A stretch of 64,000 bases of DNA from Sulfurimonas sp. SAG-AH-194-C20 (GTDB taxonomy: Bacteria; Campylobacterota; Campylobacteria; Campylobacterales; Sulfurimonadaceae), in assembly GCF_029215975.1 (NCBI RefSeq), contig NZ_JAEMVD010000001.1:1-64000 (forward strand). The letters are read 5' to 3'. Position 1 is the first letter of the stretch, and each line of letters starts with the position of its first letter. The position numbers and the translations under genes were made by a program. The notes beneath the pieces were generated by a model that ran no database searches, had not been told where the DNA came from, and worked only from the letters and a program-made list of their open reading frames with translations. Positions 52,288 through 62,180 of the stretch are shown here, piece after piece.

Positions 52288-53555
52288 TAGATTTTGATAC
52301 ACAACATATACTACACCCTTATGCAGCCTCAGTTCCAAGTACCGATATACACCTAGTAAAGTCTGCTAGTGGCGTTTACTTAGAGCTTGAGAATGGTGAA
52401 AAAATTATAGATGGTATGAGCTCTTGGTGGTCGGTCATTCACGGCTACAATGTCCCTGAGTTAAACGCAGCAGCAACAGAGCAACTCTCTAAAATGAGTC
52501 ATGTTATGTTTGGTGGACTCACTCACGAGCCAGCCATAAAACTAGCACAAACACTTCTTAGCATCACAGATGAGAACTTGGAACATATATTTTTTAGTGA
52601 TAGCGGTAGTGTGAGTGTTGAGGTTGCTTTGAAGATGGTTTACCAGTACTGGAACTCTCAAGGGAACAAAGATAAAACAAAGATTCTTGCTTTTTCTAAA
52701 GGCTATCATGGTGATACTTTAGGGGCTATGAGTGTTTGTGATCCCATAACAGGAATGCACTCTGCGTTTGAAGGTGTTCTACATAAAAACATCTTTGCTG
52801 AGGCTCCTGAGTGTATGTTCGCAGATGAGTGGGATGAGAAGTACATAGAAGATTTTAAAGCAAAACTACAAAAAAACTATAAGATAATTGCCGCTGTTAT
52901 ACTTGAACCTATTGTTCAAGGAGCAGGGGGAATGAGACTCTACTCGCCCCATTTTTTAAAAAGAGTACGAGAACTCTGCACGGAGTATGATGTTCTTTTA
53001 ATTTTAGATGAGATAGCTACGGGTTTTGGTAGAACAGGGAAACTTTTTGCTTATGAGTATGGGGAGGTCAGTCCTGATATACTCTGTGTGGGCAAAGCAC
53101 TTACAGGTGGGTACATGTCACTTGCCGCCACACTTACTAGTAAAAAAGTTATGCAGGGTGTTGAGAGTGGTGGAAATGTTTTGATGCACGGACCAACTTT
53201 TATGGCAAATCCTCTGGCTTGTGCAGTTGCTAATGCTAGTTTGGAGTTACTACTAAACTCACCATGGCAAAAAAGAGTTTTAGATATTCAAGCACAGTTA
53301 GAAAAAGAACTTAGAATTTGTGAAGAATTAGAGATAGTACAAGAAGTTCGTGTGCTTGGTGCTATTGGTGTTGTGGAGTTAAAAGAAGATGGGGACTTAG
53401 CATGGTTAACTGGGGAGTTCATCAAGCGTGGAGTTTGGCTTCGCCCTTTTAACAAACTTGTCTACATTATGCCGCCGTTTGTTATAAATGAGGAGGAGTT
53501 AAGAGTTTTAACTTCTGCTATTTATGAGGTCTTGAGGGTTTACTCAAAAAAGTAA
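52284..53555 (+). CDS. bioA: Adenosylmethionine-8-amino-7-oxononanoate aminotransferase
   Basis: 'DGMSSWWSVIHGYNVPELN', 'HVMFGGLTHEPA', 'ILDEIATGFGRTGKLFA', 'CVGKALTGGYM'. Confidence 0.93.
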   Translation: MIDFDTQHILHPYAASVPSTDIHLVKSASGVYLELENGEKIIDGMSSWWSVIHGYNVPELNAAATEQLSKMSHVMFGGLTHEPAIKLAQTLLSITDENLEHIFFSDSGSVSVEVALKMVYQYWNSQGNKDKTKILAFSKGYHGDTLGAMSVCDPITGMHSAFEGVLHKNIFAEAPECMFADEWDEKYIEDFKAKLQKNYKIIAAVILEPIVQGAGGMRLYSPHFLKRVRELCTEYDVLLILDEIATGFGRTGKLFAYEYGEVSPDILCVGKALTGGYMSLAATLTSKKVMQGVESGGNVLMHGPTFMANPLACAVANASLELLLNSPWQKRVLDIQAQLEKELRICEELEIVQEVRVLGAIGVVELKEDGDLAWLTGEFIKRGVWLRPFNKLVYIMPPFVINEEELRVLTSAIYEVLRVYSKK

Positions 53556-53559
53556 GGGC

Positions 53560-55257
53560 TTAATCATTCCAAAGAATCTCGTGTATGTTCTTCTTATCTT
53601 TGGTCGTTTGAAAATTACTTTGATGCTCTTTAAGCATCTCTAATGCTGCGTTTAGGTCAACAAAGAGGTGATTTTTTGGTACAAGAGTAGGGATAACTTT
53701 AATGTTTTCTAGCATTCTTTTTGGTTGTTCATTTAGTCCTGTGATTAAAACAGTGATATTTTTAGAGTTTAGTTCATAAATAGCATCATCAAGAACATAC
53801 ATACCACTCTGGTCTATACTTGGAACATTATACATTCTAAATATAACAACACTTACTTCGGGTAACTCTTTCATCATCTGCTTAAAGTGTGCAGTAAATC
53901 CAAAAAATATAGGTCCGTTAAAGTGTTGAATGTAGACCTGCTCTTCAATGGCTTTATATGATTCTCTCTCTTGTGATGAGGGTGGAAAAACATCATGAAA
54001 ATCTTTGAGTGTTTTTGAAACAGACTTATTCTCAGCCATATCTCCCATCTGTTTCATAAAAAGTATAGAGGCTAAAACCATACCGATTCCAACTGCTTGG
54101 AGTAGGTCTACAAATACAGTAAGAAGCAGTACAATTATCATAATAACGGCATCTGCACGGGGCACTTCTTTTAAGTGCTTTATGCCTTTGTAGTCGATGA
54201 TACCAATACCAACAGTGATAAGAATACCCGCTAACACAGGCAGGGGTATAAGTTTAGCATAAGCACCCGCACCAAAAAGGATAACAACAAGAACAACACC
54301 GTGAATTACACCGGAGAGGTTTGTTTTACCTCCTGCGTTTATGTTAACAACTGTTCTCATTGTCGCACCCGCTCCAGGAAGACCACCTATAAGCCCAGCG
54401 ACTATATTTCCTATGCCTTGTCCAAGAAGTTCTTTGTTGGAGTCGTGCTGTGTTTTTGTCATGTTATCTGCTACCACTGAGGTAAGGAGAGAGTCGATTG
54501 AACCAAGTGCCGCTAATGTAATGGCCGGAATTACTATAAGCATAGGATGGTGCCAGTCAAGTGATAAAAGTGTGTCAATATGGACCTCAGGGAAACCATT
54601 TGGGATATCCCCTATTATAGAAACATTTAAGCCCATAAAAGTAGAAAGAATTGTCAAACTAATAAGTGCAATGAGTGTTGAGGGGACTTTTTTTGTCAGT
54701 CTTGGAAAAAGATAAATAATCGCGATAGTTCCAACTGCTAAAAGTAGAGCTTGGATGTTAATATGTCCGCTTATGTTTCCAAGACTAGAGATGATTTCTA
54801 CAATACTAGGAGGAGAAACAAGCCCAAAAAATGGGTAAATTTGCATTATGATGATAATAGAACCGATACCACTCATAAATCCAGATACAACAGGATAAGG
54901 AATATATCGAATATACTGACCAATCTTAAAAATACCGAGTAAAATTTGAAAAACACCTGCTAAAACAAAAGTCGCAACAATAGTTCCAATAGCTGCGTCA
55001 AGTGAACCATAAAAAGCTATCTCGCCTGCGATGATAACTGAAGCCACAACTGCTAAAGGACCAGTAGGACCACTTATCTGCGTTTGAGTTCCACCAAAAA
55101 GTGCAGCAAAAAAACCAACTGCGATAGCCCCATAAAGACCTGCAATAGCCCCCATTCCAGACTGAACGCCAAAGGCAAGTGCTAGAGGAAGAGCAACGAT
55201 GGCGGCGGTAATTCCACCAAACATATCGCCTGATAAGTGTTTTGTAGAAAGAAGCAT
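53560..55257 (-). CDS. SulP-family anion transporter with STAS domain
   Basis: 'DMFGGITAAIVALPLALAFGVQSG', 'QISGPTGPLAVV', 'GLIGGLPGAGATMRTVVNINAGG', C-terminal STAS 'VVIFRMYNVPSIDQSGMYVLDDAI'. Confidence 0.9.
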   Translation of the reverse strand: MLLSTKHLSGDMFGGITAAIVALPLALAFGVQSGMGAIAGLYGAIAVGFFAALFGGTQTQISGPTGPLAVVASVIIAGEIAFYGSLDAAIGTIVATFVLAGVFQILLGIFKIGQYIRYIPYPVVSGFMSGIGSIIIIMQIYPFFGLVSPPSIVEIISSLGNISGHINIQALLLAVGTIAIIYLFPRLTKKVPSTLIALISLTILSTFMGLNVSIIGDIPNGFPEVHIDTLLSLDWHHPMLIVIPAITLAALGSIDSLLTSVVADNMTKTQHDSNKELLGQGIGNIVAGLIGGLPGAGATMRTVVNINAGGKTNLSGVIHGVVLVVILFGAGAYAKLIPLPVLAGILITVGIGIIDYKGIKHLKEVPRADAVIMIIVLLLTVFVDLLQAVGIGMVLASILFMKQMGDMAENKSVSKTLKDFHDVFPPSSQERESYKAIEEQVYIQHFNGPIFFGFTAHFKQMMKELPEVSVVIFRMYNVPSIDQSGMYVLDDAIYELNSKNITVLITGLNEQPKRMLENIKVIPTLVPKNHLFVDLNAALEMLKEHQSNFQTTKDKKNIHEILWND

Positions 55258-55376
55258 CTATTTTCCTTATTTTACGAGCATGACTTAAAGTGTGAAAAGT
55301 ATAGTGGTTAAGGGCTTACTTGTCAAGATATAAGCCACAATAGTATATAATATTATCAAATGAGATAGGGATAAAG

Positions 55377-56231
55377 ATGATTAAGTATACAGAGGTGCTA
55401 AATGTATCAGATAGTGTTGAGATGGAAGTACAAGATATCTTAGCAAAGGGGAAAACACCTTTTACTGAGTATCTTTTTTTTGAGTCCAAAATGCATGGTG
55501 TTTGTGTTAGTCTTGATGGAGATATTCAATCTTGCGAGAGCGATGAGGGAATGTACCATGAAGCTTTAGTTCACCCTGCAATGCTCGCGCATCCAAACCC
55601 TAAAGTAGTTCTTATCATGGGTGGTGGTGAGGGTGCGACAGCTAGAGAAATCCTTCGGTATAAAAGTGTGCAAAAAGTTGTGATGGTTGACATAGATGAA
55701 GAGTTTGTCTCGCTTTGTAAAGAACATATAAAGTCATGGGGAGAGTCCGCATTTTCTGACTCGCGTTTAGAAGTGCTCTATATGGATATAAACGAGTACT
55801 TAAGAACTTGCAATGAAAAGTTTGACATCGTTATAGGCGATTTGATAGATGTTGATGATTGGGATTCTCCTGCTGCATTTCTTTATGGGGAAGACTTATA
55901 TAAAACTATAAAACCCCTTTTAAATACAAATGCCATCATAGCAACACAAGGAGGGGCACTTGATACTCAAGCGTCTACGAACCATAAACATATACGAGAG
56001 ATGATGGCTCGTGTTTTTGGTGATGTTCGTAGTTATGGCGTTGTCATTCCTTCGTTTTACCATCTTTGGGGTTATGTTATAGCTAGTGATGATTTAAGTA
56101 TAGTAGATAAAGATTTGAGTGAAAAGTTTTTCTCTCGTGCAAAAGATTTAACGCTTAACTCACTTGGAGTTGAAAGTTTGGTGGCTGCGTTTACTCTACC
56201 AAAACAGATAAAAAAGAACATCGGAATATAG
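55377..56231 (+). CDS. speE: Polyamine aminopropyltransferase (spermidine synthase)
   Basis: 'LDGDIQSCESDEGMYHEALVHPAMLAHPNPKVVLIMGGGEGATAREILRYKSVQKVVMVDIDEEF'. Confidence 0.92.
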   Translation: MIKYTEVLNVSDSVEMEVQDILAKGKTPFTEYLFFESKMHGVCVSLDGDIQSCESDEGMYHEALVHPAMLAHPNPKVVLIMGGGEGATAREILRYKSVQKVVMVDIDEEFVSLCKEHIKSWGESAFSDSRLEVLYMDINEYLRTCNEKFDIVIGDLIDVDDWDSPAAFLYGEDLYKTIKPLLNTNAIIATQGGALDTQASTNHKHIREMMARVFGDVRSYGVVIPSFYHLWGYVIASDDLSIVDKDLSEKFFSRAKDLTLNSLGVESLVAAFTLPKQIKKNIGI

Positions 56232-56232
56232 T

Positions 56233-57141
56233 ATGAAAAAGACAAATATAATCCAGTACCAAGAGTTACCAAGTGTAGAAATTGGGGATGCAGACATAGT
56301 CATAAATAGAGTCTGTTGGGGTGGAAGTGTTAGCGGTATAAAAGGTACACAAAATGCACCCGATGCCATTTTGATAGATACAGAGCAGATGGAGTACTAT
56401 GATGAAGATTTAGAGTACTCTCCTATGAAGTATATGCAGGTACATGTGGCAGATAGGATAGATGAATTTGATAAGATTAAAACATCTTTTAGCGGAAGAA
56501 GTTCTGACAAAAGCCAGTTACTTATCTCGCTAGGTGGTGACCACTCTATAACACCACAACTAACGTTAGCATTACTCAAAAAGCCTGCCACTATACTGTT
56601 TTTAGATGCACATGCTGACCTGCGTCGGAGTTATATGGGTGATATGAACTCACATGCGACACCTGCATTTCAGCTTTTAAAACAGGGACATAAACTCTTA
56701 ATGGTTGGGATTCGTTCTATGTTTGAGACAGAAGCTCTTCGCATAAAAGAAGACAAAAATATCATCTGTTATATGGATAGAGCACTTCGTAATGAAGATG
56801 TAAAACAAGAACTACTACAGCGGATTTCAGACTTAGAAGGGGATGTGTACCTTAGCATTGATATGGATGTTTTTAATCCTGCTTATGTTCCAAGTGTGGG
56901 AACTCCACAGGCGGGAGGTATAGACTACTACTTTGCAACGGACATACTTGAAGCACTCTTTTTAAAATCAACTACAAATATAAAAGGGGTAGACATGGTA
57001 GAGCTTATCCCTGAAGAGTCTCATGTCTCACAACTCTTCGCAGCAAAACTTCTGCAAAAAATCATCTCTTACTGGGGAAAATCTCAAGGTCTTGAGAAAG
57101 GGAAGAAAAAAGGTGGACAGATGGATGTGGAGTATGAGTAG
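56233..57141 (+). CDS. speB: Agmatinase / arginase-family ureohydrolase
   Basis: 'SLGGDHSITPQL', 'ILFLDAHADLR', 'YLSIDMDVFNPAYVPSVGTPQAGGI'. Confidence 0.9.
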   Translation: MKKTNIIQYQELPSVEIGDADIVINRVCWGGSVSGIKGTQNAPDAILIDTEQMEYYDEDLEYSPMKYMQVHVADRIDEFDKIKTSFSGRSSDKSQLLISLGGDHSITPQLTLALLKKPATILFLDAHADLRRSYMGDMNSHATPAFQLLKQGHKLLMVGIRSMFETEALRIKEDKNIICYMDRALRNEDVKQELLQRISDLEGDVYLSIDMDVFNPAYVPSVGTPQAGGIDYYFATDILEALFLKSTTNIKGVDMVELIPEESHVSQLFAAKLLQKIISYWGKSQGLEKGKKKGGQMDVEYE

Positions 57142-57170
57142 GTGCATCACTCCAAAAAGGAGTTTTTAAT

Positions 57171-58262
57171 TTGCCAAAATTTATAGACATAAAAGAGATA
57201 CCAAAAGAGCATTTAGATGCTATGGGATACACTTGGCACATAGATGAAGATGGGGAGTATCTTGTAAAAGATAAGTTTATACTGCTTACACAAGATGAAG
57301 TAGATGCATATAAAAATGCAGGAGATGCACTCTATGAGATGTATGAGAGTGCAGCTGCACATGTCATAAAAAACAATCTTTTTAATAAACTTGATATACC
57401 CAAAAATCTAGTAGAATTGATAAAGTACAGTTTTGAGCACGAGAGAGAAAACCATCTCTATGGTCGTTTTGATTTGAGCGGTGGCATAGATGGCAAAGCT
57501 ATAAAACTCATAGAGTTTAATGCAGACACCCCAACCCTTTTACTAGAGAGTGCAAGTATTTCACAGATGATGCTTCTTTTTAATGAAGACTTAGACCTTG
57601 AACAGTTTAATGATATTTACAGTGCAATTTCAGAGAAGTTTTTAAGGATTAGTAAGACAAAAAATGGACTCTACTCAAAATTTTTGTTCTCAAGTGTAGA
57701 GGGCATAGAAGAAGAAAGAGTAACTGTAAAACTTTTAGAAGATATGGCGAAACATCAAACACTTCTCACTGCGTTTGAGTACTTAGAAGAGTGTGAAGAG
57801 ACGATGCCTTATGACTTTTGGTTTAAACTTTATCCTTGGGAAGATATGCCGAACTTTAAAGCTACACAGAGTACAGCCATGTTAAACCCTGCTTACACAT
57901 TACTCTATCAGTCTAAAGGAATGTTAGCCATACTCTATGAGCTTTTTCCTGAGTCACCGTATCTTTTAAAGACTGTGTTTGAACCCATACAAGAGAAGTA
58001 TGTAAAGAAGAGAATGTTTGGACGAGAGGGTGCAAACATAGATATAGTAGAAAATAAAAAAGTTATTCTTAAAACAGATGGAATCTATGAAGAGTATAGT
58101 GCAATTTACCAAGAGTATGTTGATTTTGTGAGAGATGAAGAGGGGAAGTACTATCAAGCAGGAGTTTTTTACTCCGATGGTAGTTGTGGTATAGGTTTTC
58201 GCCGAGGGGCTGAGATACTAGATGATATGAGCGAGTTTATGGCACATGCCATAAAGGTTTAG
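57171..58262 (+). CDS. Glutathionylspermidine synthase-family (pre-ATP-grasp) protein
   Basis: 'FDLSGGIDGKAIKLIEFNADTPTLLLESA', 'MPYDFWFKLYPWEDMP', 'FGREGANIDIV'; TTG start. Confidence 0.87.
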   Translation: MPKFIDIKEIPKEHLDAMGYTWHIDEDGEYLVKDKFILLTQDEVDAYKNAGDALYEMYESAAAHVIKNNLFNKLDIPKNLVELIKYSFEHERENHLYGRFDLSGGIDGKAIKLIEFNADTPTLLLESASISQMMLLFNEDLDLEQFNDIYSAISEKFLRISKTKNGLYSKFLFSSVEGIEEERVTVKLLEDMAKHQTLLTAFEYLEECEETMPYDFWFKLYPWEDMPNFKATQSTAMLNPAYTLLYQSKGMLAILYELFPESPYLLKTVFEPIQEKYVKKRMFGREGANIDIVENKKVILKTDGIYEEYSAIYQEYVDFVRDEEGKYYQAGVFYSDGSCGIGFRRGAEILDDMSEFMAHAIKV

Positions 58263-59050
58263 CTCTGAAGTAGTCTATTGATAAGAGTGCTGAACTTTTC
58301 ATTTTCTTTTTGGGATTGTGTACTTAGTGTAAAAGAGAAGCAATCAACAGCATGTTTTTTGAGCATTGTGTTGAGCTTTTTTGTCACTTGCTCAGCTTTT
58401 TGTTCATCATCAACTAAAAATGCGAGTAAAAATTTTGTATCTGAGTATTTTACAAGCATATCATCTTGTCGGATAAACCCTTTAAAGTATCTAACAAACT
58501 CTTGTATATTGTCAGTGTCACTGCTATCTTCAATCTCTATAAGTGTAAGACCTATGATTTTTTTATTAAAAATGGCTGCCTCTTCAAAACTGTTAGTTAT
58601 TTGTAAAAAGTACTGTTTGGTATAAGCACCACTGCGTTTATCAATGTTAGCATTATTTTCTATCATGATTCTTTTTATGAGCGAGTGCGTAATGTCGGTA
58701 AGTGTAACTATATAATGACCTTCTAGGCTAGAGTCTATGCAAACACTAAAGGCATGCCCCTCAAAAGTTTGATCTAGCATACTGACAACTCTGTCTATCT
58801 CTGGAAGTTTTTGTATAGACTCAAACCAAGTTTCACCTTCATTTATCTTCTCTGCATTAAAGTAAGAGGGATGAGGTACAAAGTTATTTATAAAGTCACC
58901 AAAGTTATTGTTATATTCCTGCGTTGAACTCACACCAAAAAACTTGTTAAAGGCATTGTTTGTGAGAGTGATAGCCTCACCCTCAAAGACAAGCAGTAGT
59001 GCACTCTGCATATTGGCAATTTTTTTTGCTAAATCAAGTGTTTGAGACAT
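58259..59050 (-). CDS. PAS-like plus degenerate GGDEF-fold protein
   Basis: 'SGAYTKQYFLQITNSFEEA' and 'RQDDMLVKYSDTKFLLAFLVDDEQKA' occupy GGDEF landmark positions, but the signature is SDTKF. Confidence 0.65.
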   Translation of the reverse strand: MSQTLDLAKKIANMQSALLLVFEGEAITLTNNAFNKFFGVSSTQEYNNNFGDFINNFVPHPSYFNAEKINEGETWFESIQKLPEIDRVVSMLDQTFEGHAFSVCIDSSLEGHYIVTLTDITHSLIKRIMIENNANIDKRSGAYTKQYFLQITNSFEEAAIFNKKIIGLTLIEIEDSSDTDNIQEFVRYFKGFIRQDDMLVKYSDTKFLLAFLVDDEQKAEQVTKKLNTMLKKHAVDCFSFTLSTQSQKENEKFSTLINRLLQS

Positions 59051-59060
59051 TTTGTATCCT

Positions 59061-60212
59061 TTAAAGTTGTTTGTTACAATCTATAGTGATTGTGGTACCG
59101 ACATTCTCTGTTGAGTTAATGTCAATAGTGAAGTTATACTCTGTAATGATGCTATCTACTATATTTAAGCCTACTCCAAATCCACCAGCATAAGAGTTTG
59201 CTCGCATAAAGCGGATAAAAATATCATCAAGTTTATCTTCTGCTATTCCTATACCTTCATCCTCTACAATCAAACTACCATCTTTTAGGGTAAGTGTGAT
59301 TTTTGTATTTGGTTTGGAGTATTTAATAGAGTTACTAAGAAGGTTATTGATAAGCATTTTTGCTTTTGTAGGTGCCATTTTTATCTCACAAGGCTCTAGG
59401 TTGACAAGAATTTTGATTTTTTTACGCTCTAACAACTCACTAAAGTATTCTACAGAAGTTTCAACTATTGTATCAAAACGAAGTAACTCTGCCTGCTCTT
59501 TTTGTTTGTCAAAACTTAAAAAACTTAGCGAGGAGTAGATTTCATAGAGCTGTTTTGTACTAATACTTATGTTTTGGTTTATTTTTTCATCATAAGTTTT
59601 TTTACTTTTTAGTCGTGAGGTTGACATCATAAGTGCTGTTATGGGAGTGTTTAACTCATGAGTAGTGTCTTTTACAAACTGCTCTATCTCTTCCATCTTC
59701 TCTTTTATGGGTTTTAAAAATATATAGGATAAAAAAACAGCGATAACGATGATAAAAAGTGCGGTAAATATTACAGTATATGCCACTCTATTTTTAAGTG
59801 CTGTTACATTTTTGTTACACTGATTACTTTGAACTACTACATAGCTCACATTTAAGTGTCCATTTGCTCTATCTGAAACTAAGGTAAAACTATCATTTGC
59901 CATGTAAAAGTCTTTTGTGTAGTCTATTTTATTTGAAAAGTTTCCTTGTAAAACTTTTTTGTCTTTACTAAGCATTGCAACTTTTGCATGAGGAAAAGAC
60001 TCAAGCGTGTAGCTCTTGTTCATCATGTGTGCTTGGATAATATGAGAACTTACTTTATCTGCTATCTGAGTCATACGGTAAAAGTTGTTGTTCATCTCCA
60101 TGGAGACTTGGGAAGTGAAAAACCAGTATGCAGCAAGTGCTAAAAATATAAACGAGCTTATAAGATAGAGTGATAAAAAGGAGTAAAAAGATCTTTTTGT
60201 GATTTTATTCAT
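59061..60212 (-). CDS. Membrane sensor histidine kinase
   Basis: Two TM segments, H-box 'VKDTTHELNTPITALMMSTSRL', N-box 'LINNLLSNSIKYSKPN', 'DEGIGIAEDKLDDIFIRF..GGFGVGLNIV'. Confidence 0.93.
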   Translation of the reverse strand: MNKITKRSFYSFLSLYLISSFIFLALAAYWFFTSQVSMEMNNNFYRMTQIADKVSSHIIQAHMMNKSYTLESFPHAKVAMLSKDKKVLQGNFSNKIDYTKDFYMANDSFTLVSDRANGHLNVSYVVVQSNQCNKNVTALKNRVAYTVIFTALFIIVIAVFLSYIFLKPIKEKMEEIEQFVKDTTHELNTPITALMMSTSRLKSKKTYDEKINQNISISTKQLYEIYSSLSFLSFDKQKEQAELLRFDTIVETSVEYFSELLERKKIKILVNLEPCEIKMAPTKAKMLINNLLSNSIKYSKPNTKITLTLKDGSLIVEDEGIGIAEDKLDDIFIRFMRANSYAGGFGVGLNIVDSIITEYNFTIDINSTENVGTTITIDCNKQL

Positions 60213-60858
60213 AAATATATCCCTCTCCTCTAATCGTTGTAATCTTTTCTTTTCCTATGATGTCACGTATGGTTCGTATGTGTGAACGCAGTGTTGCATC
60301 ACTTGGCATAGAGTCATAATCCCATACATTTTGTGTTAGCTCTTCGCTTGTTATAAGTCTTGAGGTGTTATTTAAAAAGTAGGCTAGAAGTTTTGAGTCT
60401 TTTGCACCTAAAGAGAGAGTAATTCCATCTTTAGAGACTTCATTTTTAAGAGTACAAAAGTATATTGTATCAGATATTTTAATCTCTGTATTTGTGTCTA
60501 TATTAAAAAGTCTTTTAGTATTTTGTATACGAGCATGGAGTTCTTCTAGCTCAAAAGGTTTTTTGATATAGTCATGTGCCCCAAGCTCAAAAGCACGTTG
60601 TAAATATGCAGTGTCAGTATATGCAGTTATGAAGATAGTGGGTGTTGTGTCACTGTATGAACGAAGTTCTTCTAGTAAATCAAGACCATTTTTACCCGTT
60701 ACATTGATGTCAAATATAAACAAGTCATACTTTTTTAATGCAAGAAGTTTATGGACTTCTTGGGAATTAAAAGCATACTCCACAGTATAGCTTTCACGGA
60801 GATAATCTAGCAAAATATCCGAGAGAACAGCATCGTCTTCCATAAGAAGTATATTCAT
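60205..60858 (-). CDS. OmpR-family response regulator
   Basis: 'MNILLMEDDAVLSDILLDYL', 'YDLFIFDINVTGKNGLDLL', 'DYIKKPFELEELHARI', wHTH C-terminus. Confidence 0.93.
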   Translation of the reverse strand: MNILLMEDDAVLSDILLDYLRESYTVEYAFNSQEVHKLLALKKYDLFIFDINVTGKNGLDLLEELRSYSDTTPTIFITAYTDTAYLQRAFELGAHDYIKKPFELEELHARIQNTKRLFNIDTNTEIKISDTIYFCTLKNEVSKDGITLSLGAKDSKLLAYFLNNTSRLITSEELTQNVWDYDSMPSDATLRSHIRTIRDIIGKEKITTIRGEGYIYE

Positions 60859-60944
60859 TTGTTTACCTTTAGAAAGATTTTAGCATATTTAAATAACAAT
60901 TAGAATAAGATATAATACATATGAACCCATAAAAGGAGTCAATT

Positions 60945-62180
60945 TTGCAAAGTATATCTATTGGACGTCAACCTATTATAGGTGCTTATTGTGATCTTTG
61001 TTCGTATGAGGTACTTTATAAAGGTTCCTCTGAAGCATTAAGTAGATACAGCAGTGCTTCTATAATCAACAATGTTTTAAATAAGTTTGGAACCCAAAAA
61101 CTTCTTGGGGATAGACGAGCATTTGTAAAAATAGATGAAAAATTTCTCTTACATGATATTATTTTTTCTATTCCTGGTGAGTTTTTTATATTTAGTCTTT
61201 TAGATACTATTCCTATGAGCGAGCGAGTGGTTGAGAGGATAGAACAGCTTTATGAAAAGGGGTATCTTTTAAGCCTTGAAAATTTTATTATTAGTGCAGA
61301 TAATATGTACAAGCATCGTGTCATTTTAGAAAAAATTGCTTTTGTAAAGGTAAATATTGAAGAGTGCCCCGCTAGATATTTGAGTGAAATGATACTCAAA
61401 GTTAAGGCAAAAGGTATTACCGTTGTAGCAGATAATGTAATGGATACTGCCGCTTATGATAAAGCAAAAGAGTTAGGGTGTGACTGGTTCCAAGGCTATT
61501 TTTTTGCAAAACCTAAGATTCTTAAAAATGCAAAGTATGAGCCTTCACAGGTTGGTATTTTAAAACTATACAACCTTTTAATGCAAGATGTAAATATAGA
61601 TGAAATAACCAAAGAGTTTGAGTTAAACCATGAGATTACAGTACAACTTTTACAGTTTATAAACTCAGGGTCGTTTAGTTTTAGAAATGAGATATCGAGC
61701 ATCCATCATATTTTAACTTTAGTTGGTCGTATCCCCTTGGGGCAGTGGCTGATGTTAATGATATACTCAAAAGCGGTAACAAAAGATAAAAAATCTCCTT
61801 TGATGCTTATGGTGAAACATAGAACACAACTCATGGAAAACATTTTAAAAACCTTGCAAGAAAAAGTTGGTAGCAACATGTTAGGAGAGGCATATTTTGT
61901 GGGTGTGCTTTCTCTAATAGACAATGTCTTTAGCATGGACTTAGCAACTATATTGGACGAGATGAATATTTCACAAGCAGTACGAGAAGCGATAATAGAA
62001 GATAAGGGTCTTTTAGGAGAAATATTCAAACTTGTTAGAGATATTGAAAAATTTGATTATGATGCCGTGGATAGATTTGAGAAAAAAAATGCTTTAAGAG
62101 CAGGTACAATTGAGAAAATTGTATTTGCATCAATACATGAGGTAAATAACTTTGAAAAACCACAAGTAGAATGCTTATAA
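60945..62180 (+). CDS. EAL-HDOD signalling protein (YuxH-like), degenerate EAL
   Basis: 'SISIGRQPIIGAYCDLCSYEVLYKGS'; HDOD region 'ITVQLLQFINSGSFSFRNEISSIHHILTLVGRIPLGQWLMLMIYSK'; TTG start. Confidence 0.85.
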   Translation: MQSISIGRQPIIGAYCDLCSYEVLYKGSSEALSRYSSASIINNVLNKFGTQKLLGDRRAFVKIDEKFLLHDIIFSIPGEFFIFSLLDTIPMSERVVERIEQLYEKGYLLSLENFIISADNMYKHRVILEKIAFVKVNIEECPARYLSEMILKVKAKGITVVADNVMDTAAYDKAKELGCDWFQGYFFAKPKILKNAKYEPSQVGILKLYNLLMQDVNIDEITKEFELNHEITVQLLQFINSGSFSFRNEISSIHHILTLVGRIPLGQWLMLMIYSKAVTKDKKSPLMLMVKHRTQLMENILKTLQEKVGSNMLGEAYFVGVLSLIDNVFSMDLATILDEMNISQAVREAIIEDKGLLGEIFKLVRDIEKFDYDAVDRFEKKNALRAGTIEKIVFASIHEVNNFEKPQVECL

